A program made the position numbers and the translations under genes. Source: a virus. Taken from it: DNA of 43,331 nt. Below, piece after piece: positions 6,765 to 14,330 of this stretch (the stretch's first letter is position 1; each line of letters begins with the position of its first letter). The notes under the pieces are model-generated. The model saw only the letters and a list, made by a program, of their open reading frames with translations. It ran no database searches and was not told the DNA's origin. The stretch lies in IMG/VR virus record IMGVR_UViG_3300035670_000443, positions 1 to 43,331 of that record; one strand, written 5' to 3'.

Positions 6765-8062
6765 TGTTTTACCTCCAACTTACAATTATTATCACTGCCA
6801 AGAATTTGCTTGTATGCGATCCTCATAGATGTTTCACCAAACTCTTTCAGTCTTTCCTGCACGATAATAGAGTCATGCACAGGAAGAACAAATTCGTCAA
6901 TATCCATGAACTGCTGTATAATCAAATCCATAATCTGTGAGTCAATATATTGCAGGTTGACACCCTTACCGCTGAACATCCAATCAGCGGCATACATATT
7001 GTGTTCAGCCAACCTGTGCAATATCTGTTTCACTTCGATTACAGGGGGAACTTTACCCTCTGCTTTCCACTGAGTAGGTAAATGCTTCTCCGTTTCTTCA
7101 TCTTTCAAACTACGCAGTTCGTGAGTAACAGCAGCTAATGCTTGGTTAAAATCCTTAGCGTTGAACATACACAAGAAAGCAATCTTACATATCTTACACA
7201 TAGCATTCTGATCATAACCATCCATCGTAATACCATACGGATCAAAACCATCAGGTAATGTAACATCACAAATCTCAGCAATCAGGCTGGGATGTAAAGA
7301 TTTAAAATCAATCTCAACCGTGTCCTCACCATCGATCTTAATCTTCTTACGGAATGTTCTTGCCATGATTGTAGTACCCTCCCCAATAACATAACTTCTA
7401 CCACCATTCACAAAAGAAGAATTATTATAAACCTTCCTTAGCTGAATGTCAAAAGAATCTTCCAACACAGAGATAATAAACTGTCTCGAATACTTGTTAT
7501 ACTTGTTAAGCATAGCAACGAGCTTCTTTTGCTGATGACCTAAAGGTTTCTCGATTAAATTCTTATCCTTGTCTCTTACTTGGATTACATCGGGTATTGT
7601 TGGTAATTCAATCAGATTAGGGTAACACGCTCTGATCTTGTCCTCTAAGAATTTAGACATAGACAGAAATGTTGGTTCTACCTTGTCAGGCATTAGTTTA
7701 CCACCATAACCTCTGGTGTTCTCTTTCCATGTCTTAACACCACCAAGTTCAAGTGTAGTTAACCCTGTTTCACATAACCACTGCAACACTTCCTTAAAAG
7801 CTGAATAGCTTACCTTTCTTCCTGTATCGACTCCGTTATAGATGGTCGATTTAGAGAAACTACACTTGTCTAGTGTTATGCTCACCTTAGCCCTATTTGA
7901 CTTAACACTGAAGCTTAGGTTGTAAATAATGCAAGCGATAGCATTACGAATCTTAGTTCGCTTAACACCTTTAAGTTGAACATTATACCAACTCTCATAC
8001 TCAACAACCAATTCGTCAACTAAACTATTTATATACTTATCTAATTTATATTCAATCCACAT
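6761..8062 (-). CDS. Small palm-domain polymerase-like protein
   Basis: 433 residues. VEIDFKSLHPSLIAEI (Asp252) matches motif A of template-dependent polymerases, and LPVHDSIIV (His396-Asp397-Ser398) matches motif C of family A enzymes, usually HDE. GVNLQYIDSQIMDLIIQQF before it is typical of the family A palm. Residues 1-130 contain STIYNGVDTGRKVSYSAFKE and look like a winged-helix DNA-binding part. There is no 3'-5' exonuclease domain, and the length is far below DNA polymerase I. The phage encodes a full T7-type polymerase at 40950, so this is a second, specialised enzyme, perhaps for priming, repair or a satellite-like replicon. Assignment rests on motifs only. Confidence 0.6.
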   Translation of the reverse strand: MWIEYKLDKYINSLVDELVVEYESWYNVQLKGVKRTKIRNAIACIIYNLSFSVKSNRAKVSITLDKCSFSKSTIYNGVDTGRKVSYSAFKEVLQWLCETGLTTLELGGVKTWKENTRGYGGKLMPDKVEPTFLSMSKFLEDKIRACYPNLIELPTIPDVIQVRDKDKNLIEKPLGHQQKKLVAMLNKYNKYSRQFIISVLEDSFDIQLRKVYNNSSFVNGGRSYVIGEGTTIMARTFRKKIKIDGEDTVEIDFKSLHPSLIAEICDVTLPDGFDPYGITMDGYDQNAMCKICKIAFLCMFNAKDFNQALAAVTHELRSLKDEETEKHLPTQWKAEGKVPPVIEVKQILHRLAEHNMYAADWMFSGKGVNLQYIDSQIMDLIIQQFMDIDEFVLPVHDSIIVQERLKEFGETSMRIAYKQILGSDNNCKLEVKQ

Positions 8063-8148
8063 TCATATAAACTCCATACTCCATTACAATACCAAATGCT
8101 CTACAACCCTCGATATTACTGTATTCTTATAGTTTTTGGGTACACGTT

Positions 8149-8352
8149 TTATTCCTCCACAGTAAGGGTAAACGTGATCCCTAAAGCAACCAACAATTCA
8201 AAGAGTTTATCCATACTCACGCAATCTGTTTTAAGCCACTTGTGAATAGCCTGTCTCGATACACCAAGCTGTTTGGCTAAAGCTGTCATGGTAATCTTAT
8301 TACGTGTCATATGTACAGCCAGAATCGTTTGTAACTGTTCTTTACTTGTCAT
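8149..8352 (-). CDS. Cro/cI-type HTH transcriptional regulator
   Basis: 67 residues. MTALAKQLGVSRQAIHKWLK is a classic helix-turn-helix of the Cro/cI (XRE) class. RBS AGGAGG precedes ATG 8352. A perfect palindrome lies between the -35 and -10 of its own promoter (8374-8392), so it probably represses itself and the polymerase-like operon that follows after 86 bases. A 25-residue C-terminus after the HTH is enough for dimer contact only. Confidence 0.9.
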   Translation of the reverse strand: MTSKEQLQTILAVHMTRNKITMTALAKQLGVSRQAIHKWLKTDCVSMDKLFELLVALGITFTLTVEE

Positions 8353-8371
8353 AATATCCTCCTACTCCATA

Positions 8372-8399
8372 AGTATAACATGGATTGTTATATTGTCAA
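8372..8399 (-). promoter_or_regulatory. Promoter with palindromic operator for the HTH operon
   Basis: Minus strand: TTGACA (8399-8394), 16-base spacer, TATACT (8377-8372). Between them lies the perfect 7-5-7 inverted repeat TATAACA-TGGAT-TGTTATA (8374-8392), overlapping the -10. Such a position is typical of an operator whose bound repressor blocks RNA polymerase. The HTH protein encoded directly downstream is the natural candidate. Confidence 0.8.
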
Positions 8400-8419
8400 C
8401 CATTAAGTTGCATACACAA

Positions 8420-8518
8420 GACAAAACGCAAATCTCTAAAATTGCGTTTTCCTCAACAGATACACACACTACCACATCAAATCTCCGATGTCAACTTATT
8501 TCGATTGACAAAACGCAA
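8420..8518. repeat. Repeated GACAAAACGCAA motif in the divergent control region
   Basis: GACAAAACGCAA occurs at 8420-8431 and 8507-8518 (87 bases apart), and its inverted core TTGCGTTTT at 8442-8450 forms a 9-base inverted repeat with the first copy. The second copy overlaps the -35 box of the plus-strand promoter. Three copies in 100 bases suggest binding sites for a regulator of the tailspike operon. Confidence 0.65.
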
Positions 8519-8533
8519 TATTTATGTTACTCT
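8505..8533 (+). promoter_or_regulatory. Sigma70-type promoter of the tailspike operon
   Basis: TTGACA (8505-8510), 17-base spacer, TACTCT (8528-8533), about 40 bases before the first start codon. The -35 overlaps one GACAAAACGCAA motif. Confidence 0.55.
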
Positions 8534-8573
8534 TGTGGATGTTAAATGTATTAACAATTAAGAGAATATCACA

Positions 8574-8768
8574 ATGAGAGATATCACAATGAGAGATATT
8601 GTACAAGTAAGTATCACTATCTATAACCCTTACAGTGGGATTGTTAGTGGTGGAAGTAAGATTGAGCCTATCGTGCCTGTAGAGGACACAGACGGGTTTT
8701 TAGATATTAATGGCTATCTGTTCGATGATAGTGAATTATGGGATGGTGCAGAGTTATGGAGTGTTTAA
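8574..8768 (+). CDS. Small acidic protein co-encoded with the tailspike, 64 aa
   Basis: The reading frame begins with a 15-base tandem duplication (ATGAGAGATATCACA then ATGAGAGATATT), so both ATG 8574 and ATG 8589 are possible starts; AAGAG lies upstream of the first. The C-terminus is acidic (DDSELWDGAELWSV). The stop at 8768 abuts the tailspike ATG. It may be a short virion or chaperone partner of the tailspike, but no family is recognised. Confidence 0.65.
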   Translation: MRDITMRDIVQVSITIYNPYSGIVSGGSKIEPIVPVEDTDGFLDINGYLFDDSELWDGAELWSV

Positions 8769-10649
8769 ATGACAATTAAGAAGTTAGTGTCGGAATATAA
8801 AGGAAGTCCAAATAATAGTAAAGGTGGGGATATTGCTGATACAGTAAATGCTATTCAGTTATGGCTTGATGCTGGTACTTCTTTCGCAGAGAGCAACCAT
8901 ACTCAAATTACGTCTGCGTTATCAGAATTTAAATCAGTAGTTATTAACTCGCTGTCAAGTGAAGTTTATGTAGATGACACTATAGTTGTACCGTCAGGTA
9001 AAAGTCTAAAAACAGTACATGGTATAAAAATAAAAATGTTACCATCTGCAAACAAGATGGTCATTTGCAATGAAGGATTGTTAAGAGCTTTTTCAACTGC
9101 AACAATGTCTTGGTCTGCTGCAAATGGGCGTAGATTTACCATCACATGGACTAATCATGGATTGTCTATTGGTGATGTATTTTGCATCCAAGGTGCAACA
9201 CCGGTTGAATTCAACACATGCTTTACAGTGGCATCAGTAACCAACAGTAGCACATTTGATGCTTACGCCAACGAAACTCCGTCTGCCGCCATATCTGGAT
9301 CATTCAACGTCAAGAAGTGTGACATGAACACTTTCGTTGATGTTTCCGGTGACTATAATAAGGTTGGCGGCAATAATGGTACTGGTATTAATACGATGGG
9401 CGCTGTTTTTTCATTTATCGCAAAAAGCAGTATTAGAACCCGAATCGACAATACGGCTAAATACGCATTTCAAATTTCAGCCGCCTTAGATTGCGATGTG
9501 GATGTTGGTGGTATCTCTGAATCTGATTGCGCTAAGTTTTATGGTGCGATTAGAGATATAAGAGCAACTGTTCACGGTACGAGCTGGGATGACTGCATCA
9601 GCGTTCATTGTGCAGAATATGGTGTTTATACGGTATATCAACCAGCTGTCGGCCCCATTGAAAATATCTTTATTACTGACTTCTCAGTTCAGCAAACAAA
9701 AGCCGCTCAGTCTTATAGTGGTAACATCGTTATTTATAGTGATGACATTTACAAGATTGATAACGTCTATATTGGAAATGGAAGCGCGACAGGTCAAGGT
9801 GTTGGGCTTACAATCAAAGATGCCAGCGCATCACCACCAGCAGTAGCTACAGTGGGCAACGTGGTTGTGGAAAACGTTACTCTCGCCGGAGGCGCTGGTG
9901 TTGTTTGTGCTAGGGTTCAAACAAAGGTGAAACGCCTTGAATTGAGAAACCCTAACTTTGTAAATTCTGACATATCTGCTCGCATCATGGATATAGAAGC
10001 TGCTGGCATTGTTGATGTGTTTTTAGTAAATGGTATTGTCTTTGATGCGACTAAATACACCGGTTCAACTGTTAACATGTTCAACATTGTAGGTTCTGTT
10101 GATAAAGTGACAATTACTGGCGCACAGATTAAAGGTGACGCAACTGGGAAATTCCTCAAGTTGCTTCAGTTAGGTACTAATGCCGTGCGTAGTGTTGTAT
10201 TGAACGGATCTTTCAGTTATCTGAACGTATTGGTTGATACTCAAGCAGGCGCATCATTAAAGCACTCCATTACTTATGATAGCTGCGTTGTGGATAACTG
10301 TGAAAGCGGTGTGCTTGCTCGGTCTCCAGCTAACGTTTACCTGAACACAAGCAGATTCACATCCGTTGCGAACGGAGCTGCCCGCTCTGCTGCGTCTGGG
10401 AATCTTATTCAGGTTTATGACTACGGTAGCCAATATTCATCAGCTAACGCGTTATCTGCAGTGGCTGGCGGACTTGTTCAGCCGATGACGCCAACAACAA
10501 ATGCGAATATCACCAACGCAATAGTGAACAAAGCTGCGGGAGCTTTTGCATTTAGCACCACTGCCGCTGGCACAATTCCTGCCAACAGACCCGTTGTTTG
10601 CGATGGCACGAACTGGAAAGATATGACAAACTTGAGTAATGTGTTTTAA
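8769..10649 (+). CDS. Tailspike / tail fibre protein with predicted right-handed beta-helix
   Basis: 626 residues. The N-terminus (MTIKKLVSEYKGSP) begins like capsid- or tail-binding domains of phage spikes. From about residue 60 the sequence is a long series of short beta strands with repeating V-x-I/N patterns, for example VDVGGISESDCAKFYGAI and IYKIDNVYIGNG, as in pectate-lyase-like beta-helix spikes that bind or cut surface polysaccharide. Ala/Ser/Thr-rich C-terminal repeats (NAIVNKAAGAFAFSTTAAG) fit a trimerising end. No catalytic residues can be assigned by eye. GC content looks higher than in neighbouring genes, in line with exchange of host-range modules. A strong terminator follows. 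Confidence 0.85.
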   Translation: MTIKKLVSEYKGSPNNSKGGDIADTVNAIQLWLDAGTSFAESNHTQITSALSEFKSVVINSLSSEVYVDDTIVVPSGKSLKTVHGIKIKMLPSANKMVICNEGLLRAFSTATMSWSAANGRRFTITWTNHGLSIGDVFCIQGATPVEFNTCFTVASVTNSSTFDAYANETPSAAISGSFNVKKCDMNTFVDVSGDYNKVGGNNGTGINTMGAVFSFIAKSSIRTRIDNTAKYAFQISAALDCDVDVGGISESDCAKFYGAIRDIRATVHGTSWDDCISVHCAEYGVYTVYQPAVGPIENIFITDFSVQQTKAAQSYSGNIVIYSDDIYKIDNVYIGNGSATGQGVGLTIKDASASPPAVATVGNVVVENVTLAGGAGVVCARVQTKVKRLELRNPNFVNSDISARIMDIEAAGIVDVFLVNGIVFDATKYTGSTVNMFNIVGSVDKVTITGAQIKGDATGKFLKLLQLGTNAVRSVVLNGSFSYLNVLVDTQAGASLKHSITYDSCVVDNCESGVLARSPANVYLNTSRFTSVANGAARSAASGNLIQVYDYGSQYSSANALSAVAGGLVQPMTPTTNANITNAIVNKAAGAFAFSTTAAGTIPANRPVVCDGTNWKDMTNLSNVF

Positions 10650-10661
10650 TTAAACCAAACA

Positions 10662-10686
10662 AGCCCGCCTTCGTGCGGGCTTTTTC
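10662..10686 (+). terminator. Intrinsic terminator after the tailspike
   Basis: AGCCCGC-CTTCGT-GCGGGCT followed by TTTTC: a 7-base GC-rich stem directly after the tailspike stop. Confidence 0.9.
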
Positions 10687-10714
10687 ATTTCTACAATTTA
10701 CCCTCATTTCCCTA

Positions 10715-10743
10715 TTGACAACCAATCAACACCAATGTAAGCT
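10715..10743 (+). promoter_or_regulatory. Sigma70-type promoter for the 10.8 kb operon
   Basis: TTGACA (10715-10720), 17-base spacer, TAAGCT (10738-10743), 34 bases before the ATG at 10777. Confidence 0.55.
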
Positions 10744-10776
10744 ATGTAGACATTAACAAATTTGAGGAGAAGACTA

Positions 10777-11358
10777 ATGTTTAAATCAATTATTTCGTGG
10801 TGGAAAAATCAATTCTTAGCTGAAGGTGAAAGTCAGGTCAAGTATCAGGAAGATGTGAAGCCAGATAAACCAGAACTTCCAGAGAAAGTTCTTAGAGAAT
10901 TAGACTATATTACAGACTATTATGCTAGCTACACAACGCACAATAAACAATTTGGTCTTGATACGTTTACTATTTACACAAAAGATAACGAAGTCCACCA
11001 GAAGCAACTAGCTTCTCCAGTTGTTACGTTCCTGAAAGTGATTAAGAAGGGTTTTGATGAAGGCAAGATTAACTTCCCATCACGAGATATGGATGAGTGT
11101 ACTGTTCGGGTAAACTTTGATGATAAACTCTTATTCTGGTTAAAGTTCAACACTGAAGAAAACGTATTAGATTTCTACGAAAGATTTAAATTGTCAGGTA
11201 TTCGTCTTGAATTTCCTTCGAGCATGAATTATCTTACAGGCAATGAACATTATTGGATTAGTCGATACGTCGTTTATCGTTTAGCACTTGTGTCTCAAGC
11301 AGAGGAAGAAAAACGTCGAGCAGCAACAGAGTTAGAACTACAGGAGTTATTGAAATGA
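10777..11358 (+). CDS. Phage protein of unknown function, 193 aa
   Basis: The start ATG 10777 follows GAGGAGAAGACTA; the frame extends further upstream but without a binding site. The protein starts MFKSIISWWKNQFLAEGES, with an amphipathic helix, then an acidic linker and a mixed alpha/beta body; the end is a Glu/Arg-rich helix (EEEKRRAATELELQELLK). Its last codons overlap the start of the next gene. It is first gene of the operon after the 10.7 kb promoter. No family is recognised. Confidence 0.8.
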   Translation: MFKSIISWWKNQFLAEGESQVKYQEDVKPDKPELPEKVLRELDYITDYYASYTTHNKQFGLDTFTIYTKDNEVHQKQLASPVVTFLKVIKKGFDEGKINFPSRDMDECTVRVNFDDKLLFWLKFNTEENVLDFYERFKLSGIRLEFPSSMNYLTGNEHYWISRYVVYRLALVSQAEEEKRRAATELELQELLK

Positions 11359-11585
11359 AAATCTCAGAAGAATTAATCCATGAGCTATTGGAATTGACTC
11401 GTTTATTCGCTCACTTACCATATAACGCCATATTCATGTTTGTGGCTTATGAGGATAAAAGAACGTTTGACTTCTTTAATGAGAAAATTTATATTCCTAT
11501 GACTGAGGGAATGCGGGAATACGGAAGTAACGTGGTTGCGTTGCTAAATGAAATCAAAAGTGAATTGGGGGTGGAGAATGGTTAA
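11355..11585 (+). CDS. Phage protein of unknown function, 76 aa
   Basis: ATG 11355 overlaps the previous stop by four bases (ATGA). The protein starts MKISEELIHELLELTRLFAH and is mostly helical, with aromatic residues in the middle. Its end overlaps the start of the nucleotidyltransferase gene. It has no recognised family. Confidence 0.75.
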   Translation: MKISEELIHELLELTRLFAHLPYNAIFMFVAYEDKRTFDFFNEKIYIPMTEGMREYGSNVVALLNEIKSELGVENG

Positions 11586-12219
11586 AATTGATGGAGATAT
11601 CTTAGCGACAATTGAGAGTATTGCTGAGAATACGATTGGATATGAGGTGTATCTGGGTGGTGGAATTTTGAGGGATGTGTATCTTGGTGTAAAGCCAAAG
11701 GACATTGATTTGTTCTTTGTCCCAGTGGAGAATGCACCACAATATCTGTTACATGACACACATCGTAACTTACAGTTTAGTTATCGAATGGAAACAAATG
11801 AGACACAATCACTGTATCAACGAGGTGTTGAACAACTGATTGGTTTTAAAACTCCATCTTTAGTGGTTCCTGAGCTTCAATTTATCGTGTACGGCACAAC
11901 GCTGACAGCAGAAGAACTCACGGAAGACATGGATATAGGTATTTGTCAAATCATGTATCACATTTTCTCTGGTAAATTCTACGTGTCTGAGAATTTTAAG
12001 AAAGATGTTGCAGCTAAAGAGATCCGTTGCTATCATAAATACGACAAATATCGCATGATTGAACGATTTGACAGGATGCAACGTAAGTTTCCTGATTTTA
12101 AGTGTGTTGGTAAACCTACGGTTGGGTTTAATGACTTCATTGACTCGCCAATTGAAGCTATCAGTAGTGTTTATCGTAAGATTAAACCGCGTAAAGTGAG
12201 TTGTAGCAGCGGATACTAA
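11578..12219 (+). CDS. Nucleotidyltransferase (poly(A) polymerase/CCA-adding head-domain type)
   Basis: 213 residues from ATG 11578, which follows GGGGGTGGAG; an upstream in-frame codon at 11548 lacks a binding site. YLGGGILRDVYLG (residues 25-37) followed by KDIDLFF (Asp42, Asp44) is the GG-x3-RD-xxx-G-xxx-DxD signature of class II nucleotidyltransferase head domains, the catalytic core of CCA-adding enzymes. The rest of a CCA-adding enzyme (neck, body, tail) is missing, so it is a stand-alone transferase. Possible substrates are tRNA ends, host RNA or a protein; the sequence does not say which. The last two catalytic-region Asp residues are present, so activity is likely. Confidence 0.75.
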   Translation: MVKIDGDILATIESIAENTIGYEVYLGGGILRDVYLGVKPKDIDLFFVPVENAPQYLLHDTHRNLQFSYRMETNETQSLYQRGVEQLIGFKTPSLVVPELQFIVYGTTLTAEELTEDMDIGICQIMYHIFSGKFYVSENFKKDVAAKEIRCYHKYDKYRMIERFDRMQRKFPDFKCVGKPTVGFNDFIDSPIEAISSVYRKIKPRKVSCSSGY

Positions 12220-12234
12220 CCAAGGTTAGCTCTA

Positions 12235-12325
12235 AAACGCTCTAGGAACTATTATAAGCGATTATTTTATTTAGGGCTACGTGTGTATCACTTTATGAAT
12301 ATAATTGATTGTAGGCGATTCTAGG
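12235..12325 (+). repeat. Intergenic repeat element, copy A
   Basis: This begins AACGCTCTAGG, has AGCGATTATTTTAT shortly after, and ends ATAATTGATTGTAGGCGATT. Copies B (34297-34393) and C (35030-35118) share the start AACGCTCT and the end block AATTGATTRTAGAGCGTTT. A second TATAATTGATT at 12330-12340 lies just downstream and could act as a -10 box for the gene at 12361. The element sits in the only large gap (12220-12360) of this operon. Confidence 0.5.
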
Positions 12326-12360
12326 GCGGTTATAATTGATTTTTAAATAGGAGGACTGAG

Positions 12361-12693
12361 ATGAAACCAATTAATCGTAAATTTACCCCAGAAGTGGGTA
12401 TGGCTTTAGCAACTAAAGACGGTCAACGTTGTGGAAATGCTTTTATCATTAAAGAGGAAGATGAGAATTACGGTGGTGTAGAAACATTTCATCTGTTCCA
12501 TGTGTTGACTGATTTCGGCAATGTAATGCGGCTGACTGAGAACGAAGTCATTGAATTATTTGATATTGCTGATTGGTGGTGCGAGGAAGTAACATTTAGA
12601 GGGTTCTCTGCTGTAGCTGATCCTAAGTGTCCTGTAGAGAGAATTAAACGTCAGATGGAATTGTTGACAAATTTGTTAGAGGAATTGGAATGA
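12361..12693 (+). CDS. Phage protein of unknown function, 110 aa
   Basis: AGGAGGACTGAG precedes ATG 12361, a strong binding site. The sequence MKPINRKFTPEVGMALATKD leads into a beta-rich body (NAFIIKEEDENYGGVETFHLF) and a helical end (RIKRQMELLTNLLEELE). It is the first gene after repeat element A. The stop overlaps the next start. Not recognised. Confidence 0.8.
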   Translation: MKPINRKFTPEVGMALATKDGQRCGNAFIIKEEDENYGGVETFHLFHVLTDFGNVMRLTENEVIELFDIADWWCEEVTFRGFSAVADPKCPVERIKRQMELLTNLLEELE

Positions 12694-12926
12694 AATACAG
12701 AGTGTTGAAAATTGATGATGAGTATTTCCCGCAATACAAAAGTTGGTGGACATTTGGTTGGAGGAACTTCTATATAGATTATGTCTTTGGTAACAGAAAC
12801 CCTATTTCGTTCTTTAGAGAAAGACATGCAATCGAATATTGCCAGAGTAAAGTTAAGGTAAAAGAACCTGAGAAAGTTGTATGGGAATCAAAACGAGCCT
12901 ATCGTAGTGATACTGGACCAGAATAA
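12690..12926 (+). CDS. Small Trp/Tyr-rich phage protein, 78 aa
   Basis: ATG 12690 overlaps the previous stop (ATGA). The protein MKYRVLKIDDEYFPQYKSWW is unusually rich in Trp, Tyr and Phe and ends in a basic stretch (ESKRAYRSDTGPE). Its opening MKYR resembles that of the 25847-26041 protein, possibly a distant paralogue. Unknown function. Confidence 0.75.
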   Translation: MKYRVLKIDDEYFPQYKSWWTFGWRNFYIDYVFGNRNPISFFRERHAIEYCQSKVKVKEPEKVVWESKRAYRSDTGPE

Positions 12927-12940
12927 GGAGACACAATAGC

Positions 12941-13153
12941 ATGCATGATAACATGTATTCCTATGACAGACGTAATGGATTTGAATTGGTAGTAGAAACT
13001 ATGCCATGCGAAGATAAAGCTTATGTAGGTATGGTGTACTATCAAGGAAAGTTGAAATATAAAACACCTCTGCGTTTCAATCCTGATGATTGTCGAATGG
13101 AGATCTTGAAGGATTTAGAAGCCTATTTGGAAAACTTTGGTGCAGTCTATTGA
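12941..13153 (+). CDS. Phage protein of unknown function, 70 aa
   Basis: ATG 12941 follows AAGGAGACACAATAGC. The protein has an alternating pattern suggesting a small beta-sheet (FELVVETMPCEDKAYVGMVY). Its TGA stop (13151-13153) lies inside the -35 box of the next promoter. Not recognised. Confidence 0.7.
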   Translation: MHDNMYSYDRRNGFELVVETMPCEDKAYVGMVYYQGKLKYKTPLRFNPDDCRMEILKDLEAYLENFGAVY

Positions 13154-13177
13154 CAAATGAGAAATTAGTGGTAGTAT
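13150..13177 (+). promoter_or_regulatory. Sigma70-type promoter starting at a stop codon
   Basis: TTGACA (13150-13155), 16-base spacer, TAGTAT (13172-13177). The upstream gene's stop codon TGA is part of the -35 box. The next start is at 13211 behind GAGGAGAG. Confidence 0.7.
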
Positions 13178-13210
13178 TGAATGATGATTAATTATTGAGG
13201 AGAGAATATA

Positions 13211-13585
13211 ATGCAAATTACTATTGGAGATATGTTAAACTTTTTAGAAAGTAAAGATCCTGATGAAATTTTAATTCACGGATTTAAAAACCCACACAGT
13301 TATCGTGGAATGTATGATTGTGCTTCAGTTGAGGTTGCTGATCATGAGGTAAAAGTTAGTTCTATGATTGAAACATGTAGAGAACTTCTCAGTGAAACCT
13401 TCTTTGGTTGGAAAGGTGGTGAATATGAGTATAATGAAGATACGTCACTGTTCTTCGCTGAGCGAGGTAGAACGGAATCATTTGTAGGTTATCACGAGTA
13501 TAGCTTAGAATATGGTTCACCTACAGATATTCGCATTTACTTTTATCAACTCATCCATGATGTTGAAATTAAACTGGTTTATTGA
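13211..13585 (+). CDS. Phage protein of unknown function, 124 aa
   Basis: GAGGAGAGAATATA precedes ATG 13211. The sequence MQITIGDMLNFLESKDPDEI continues with an acidic middle and a beta-rich end (DIRIYFYQLIHDVEIKLVY). The N-terminal part resembles small phage proteins with an ITVGEL-LxxLxxxDPDx start, often of unknown role. It is first gene behind its own promoter. Confidence 0.75.
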   Translation: MQITIGDMLNFLESKDPDEILIHGFKNPHSYRGMYDCASVEVADHEVKVSSMIETCRELLSETFFGWKGGEYEYNEDTSLFFAERGRTESFVGYHEYSLEYGSPTDIRIYFYQLIHDVEIKLVY

Positions 13586-13597
13586 GGAGAATTTACA

Positions 13598-13939
13598 ATG
13601 ACAAAAAACAATTATGAATTGTTAGCGGATACATCGCTAGACATCTTACTGCCTAAAATGGTACAGCAGATTATGGGTGAAGGTATCTCTGAAGAGATGG
13701 CTACTGAGTTCATGCAATGGTCTATTGCTACTTGCGGTATTCGAGATGCTTATGTTGCATGGTTTACTAAAGAGTTCAACGAAGATGAAATTCAAGAAAT
13801 TGTAAACTATCAGCAGAAGTACTTACAACGTATCCTGTCATTAGATGGTGTCTTGACAGAGAACTTACTGTCACAAATTGATCCTAAGCAACTGGAAGCC
13901 AAATTAACAGAACTATGGGAGAAATATAATGCAGCTTAA
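13598..13939 (+). CDS. Helical phage protein of unknown function, 113 aa
   Basis: ATG 13598 follows GAGGAGAATTTACA, starting 12 bases after the previous stop. The protein is almost fully helical and acidic (DTSLDILLPKMVQQIMGEGI). The end overlaps the next start by 11 bases. Not recognised. Confidence 0.75.
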   Translation: MTKNNYELLADTSLDILLPKMVQQIMGEGISEEMATEFMQWSIATCGIRDAYVAWFTKEFNEDEIQEIVNYQQKYLQRILSLDGVLTENLLSQIDPKQLEAKLTELWEKYNAA

Positions 13940-14129
13940 ATTCAGCGTAGATACTGTAATCACAGCTATGGAACGTTATCTCGATGATAACCAAGTGAAG
14001 CCTAGCGTATTTGATTTTGAACGTGAGGAAATTTTCCGCAAGTTTGAAACGTTAGTGCGATTAGCTAATAAACCAGAAGCTGTTATTCTGGATGATTATG
14101 AAGTTGACATATTGTATAAATATTTGTGA
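13929..14129 (+). CDS. Small phage protein, 66 aa
   Basis: It starts at ATG 13929 inside the end of the previous gene, with GGGAGAAATATA before it. MQLKFSVDTVITAMERYLDD is followed by helical sequence. It has the compact overlap typical of this operon. Function unknown. Confidence 0.7.
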   Translation: MQLKFSVDTVITAMERYLDDNQVKPSVFDFEREEIFRKFETLVRLANKPEAVILDDYEVDILYKYL

Positions 14130-14135
14130 GGCAGT

Positions 14136-14330
14136 ATGTCAGAATTAGAGCTTTGTTGTGAAAAGGAATATGATGACATACTTCGCATAAGTTCGGAAGG
14201 TAGTGATGAAGTATGTTTTCATATTGATTCCATTTACGCAAACTGTGACTGTGTATTTCTCAGTAAAGAGAAATTAATGTTGTTACATAAATGGATTAAC
14301 GAATATTTAGGAGAAAATCATGTGGCTTAA
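14136..14330 (+). CDS. Small acidic, Cys-containing protein, 64 aa
   Basis: ATG 14136 follows GAGGCAGT. The protein MSELELCCEKEYDDILRISS has five cysteines (CC, C, CDC), which might bind a metal. The start of the next gene overlaps its end. Not recognised. Confidence 0.65.
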   Translation: MSELELCCEKEYDDILRISSEGSDEVCFHIDSIYANCDCVFLSKEKLMLLHKWINEYLGENHVA

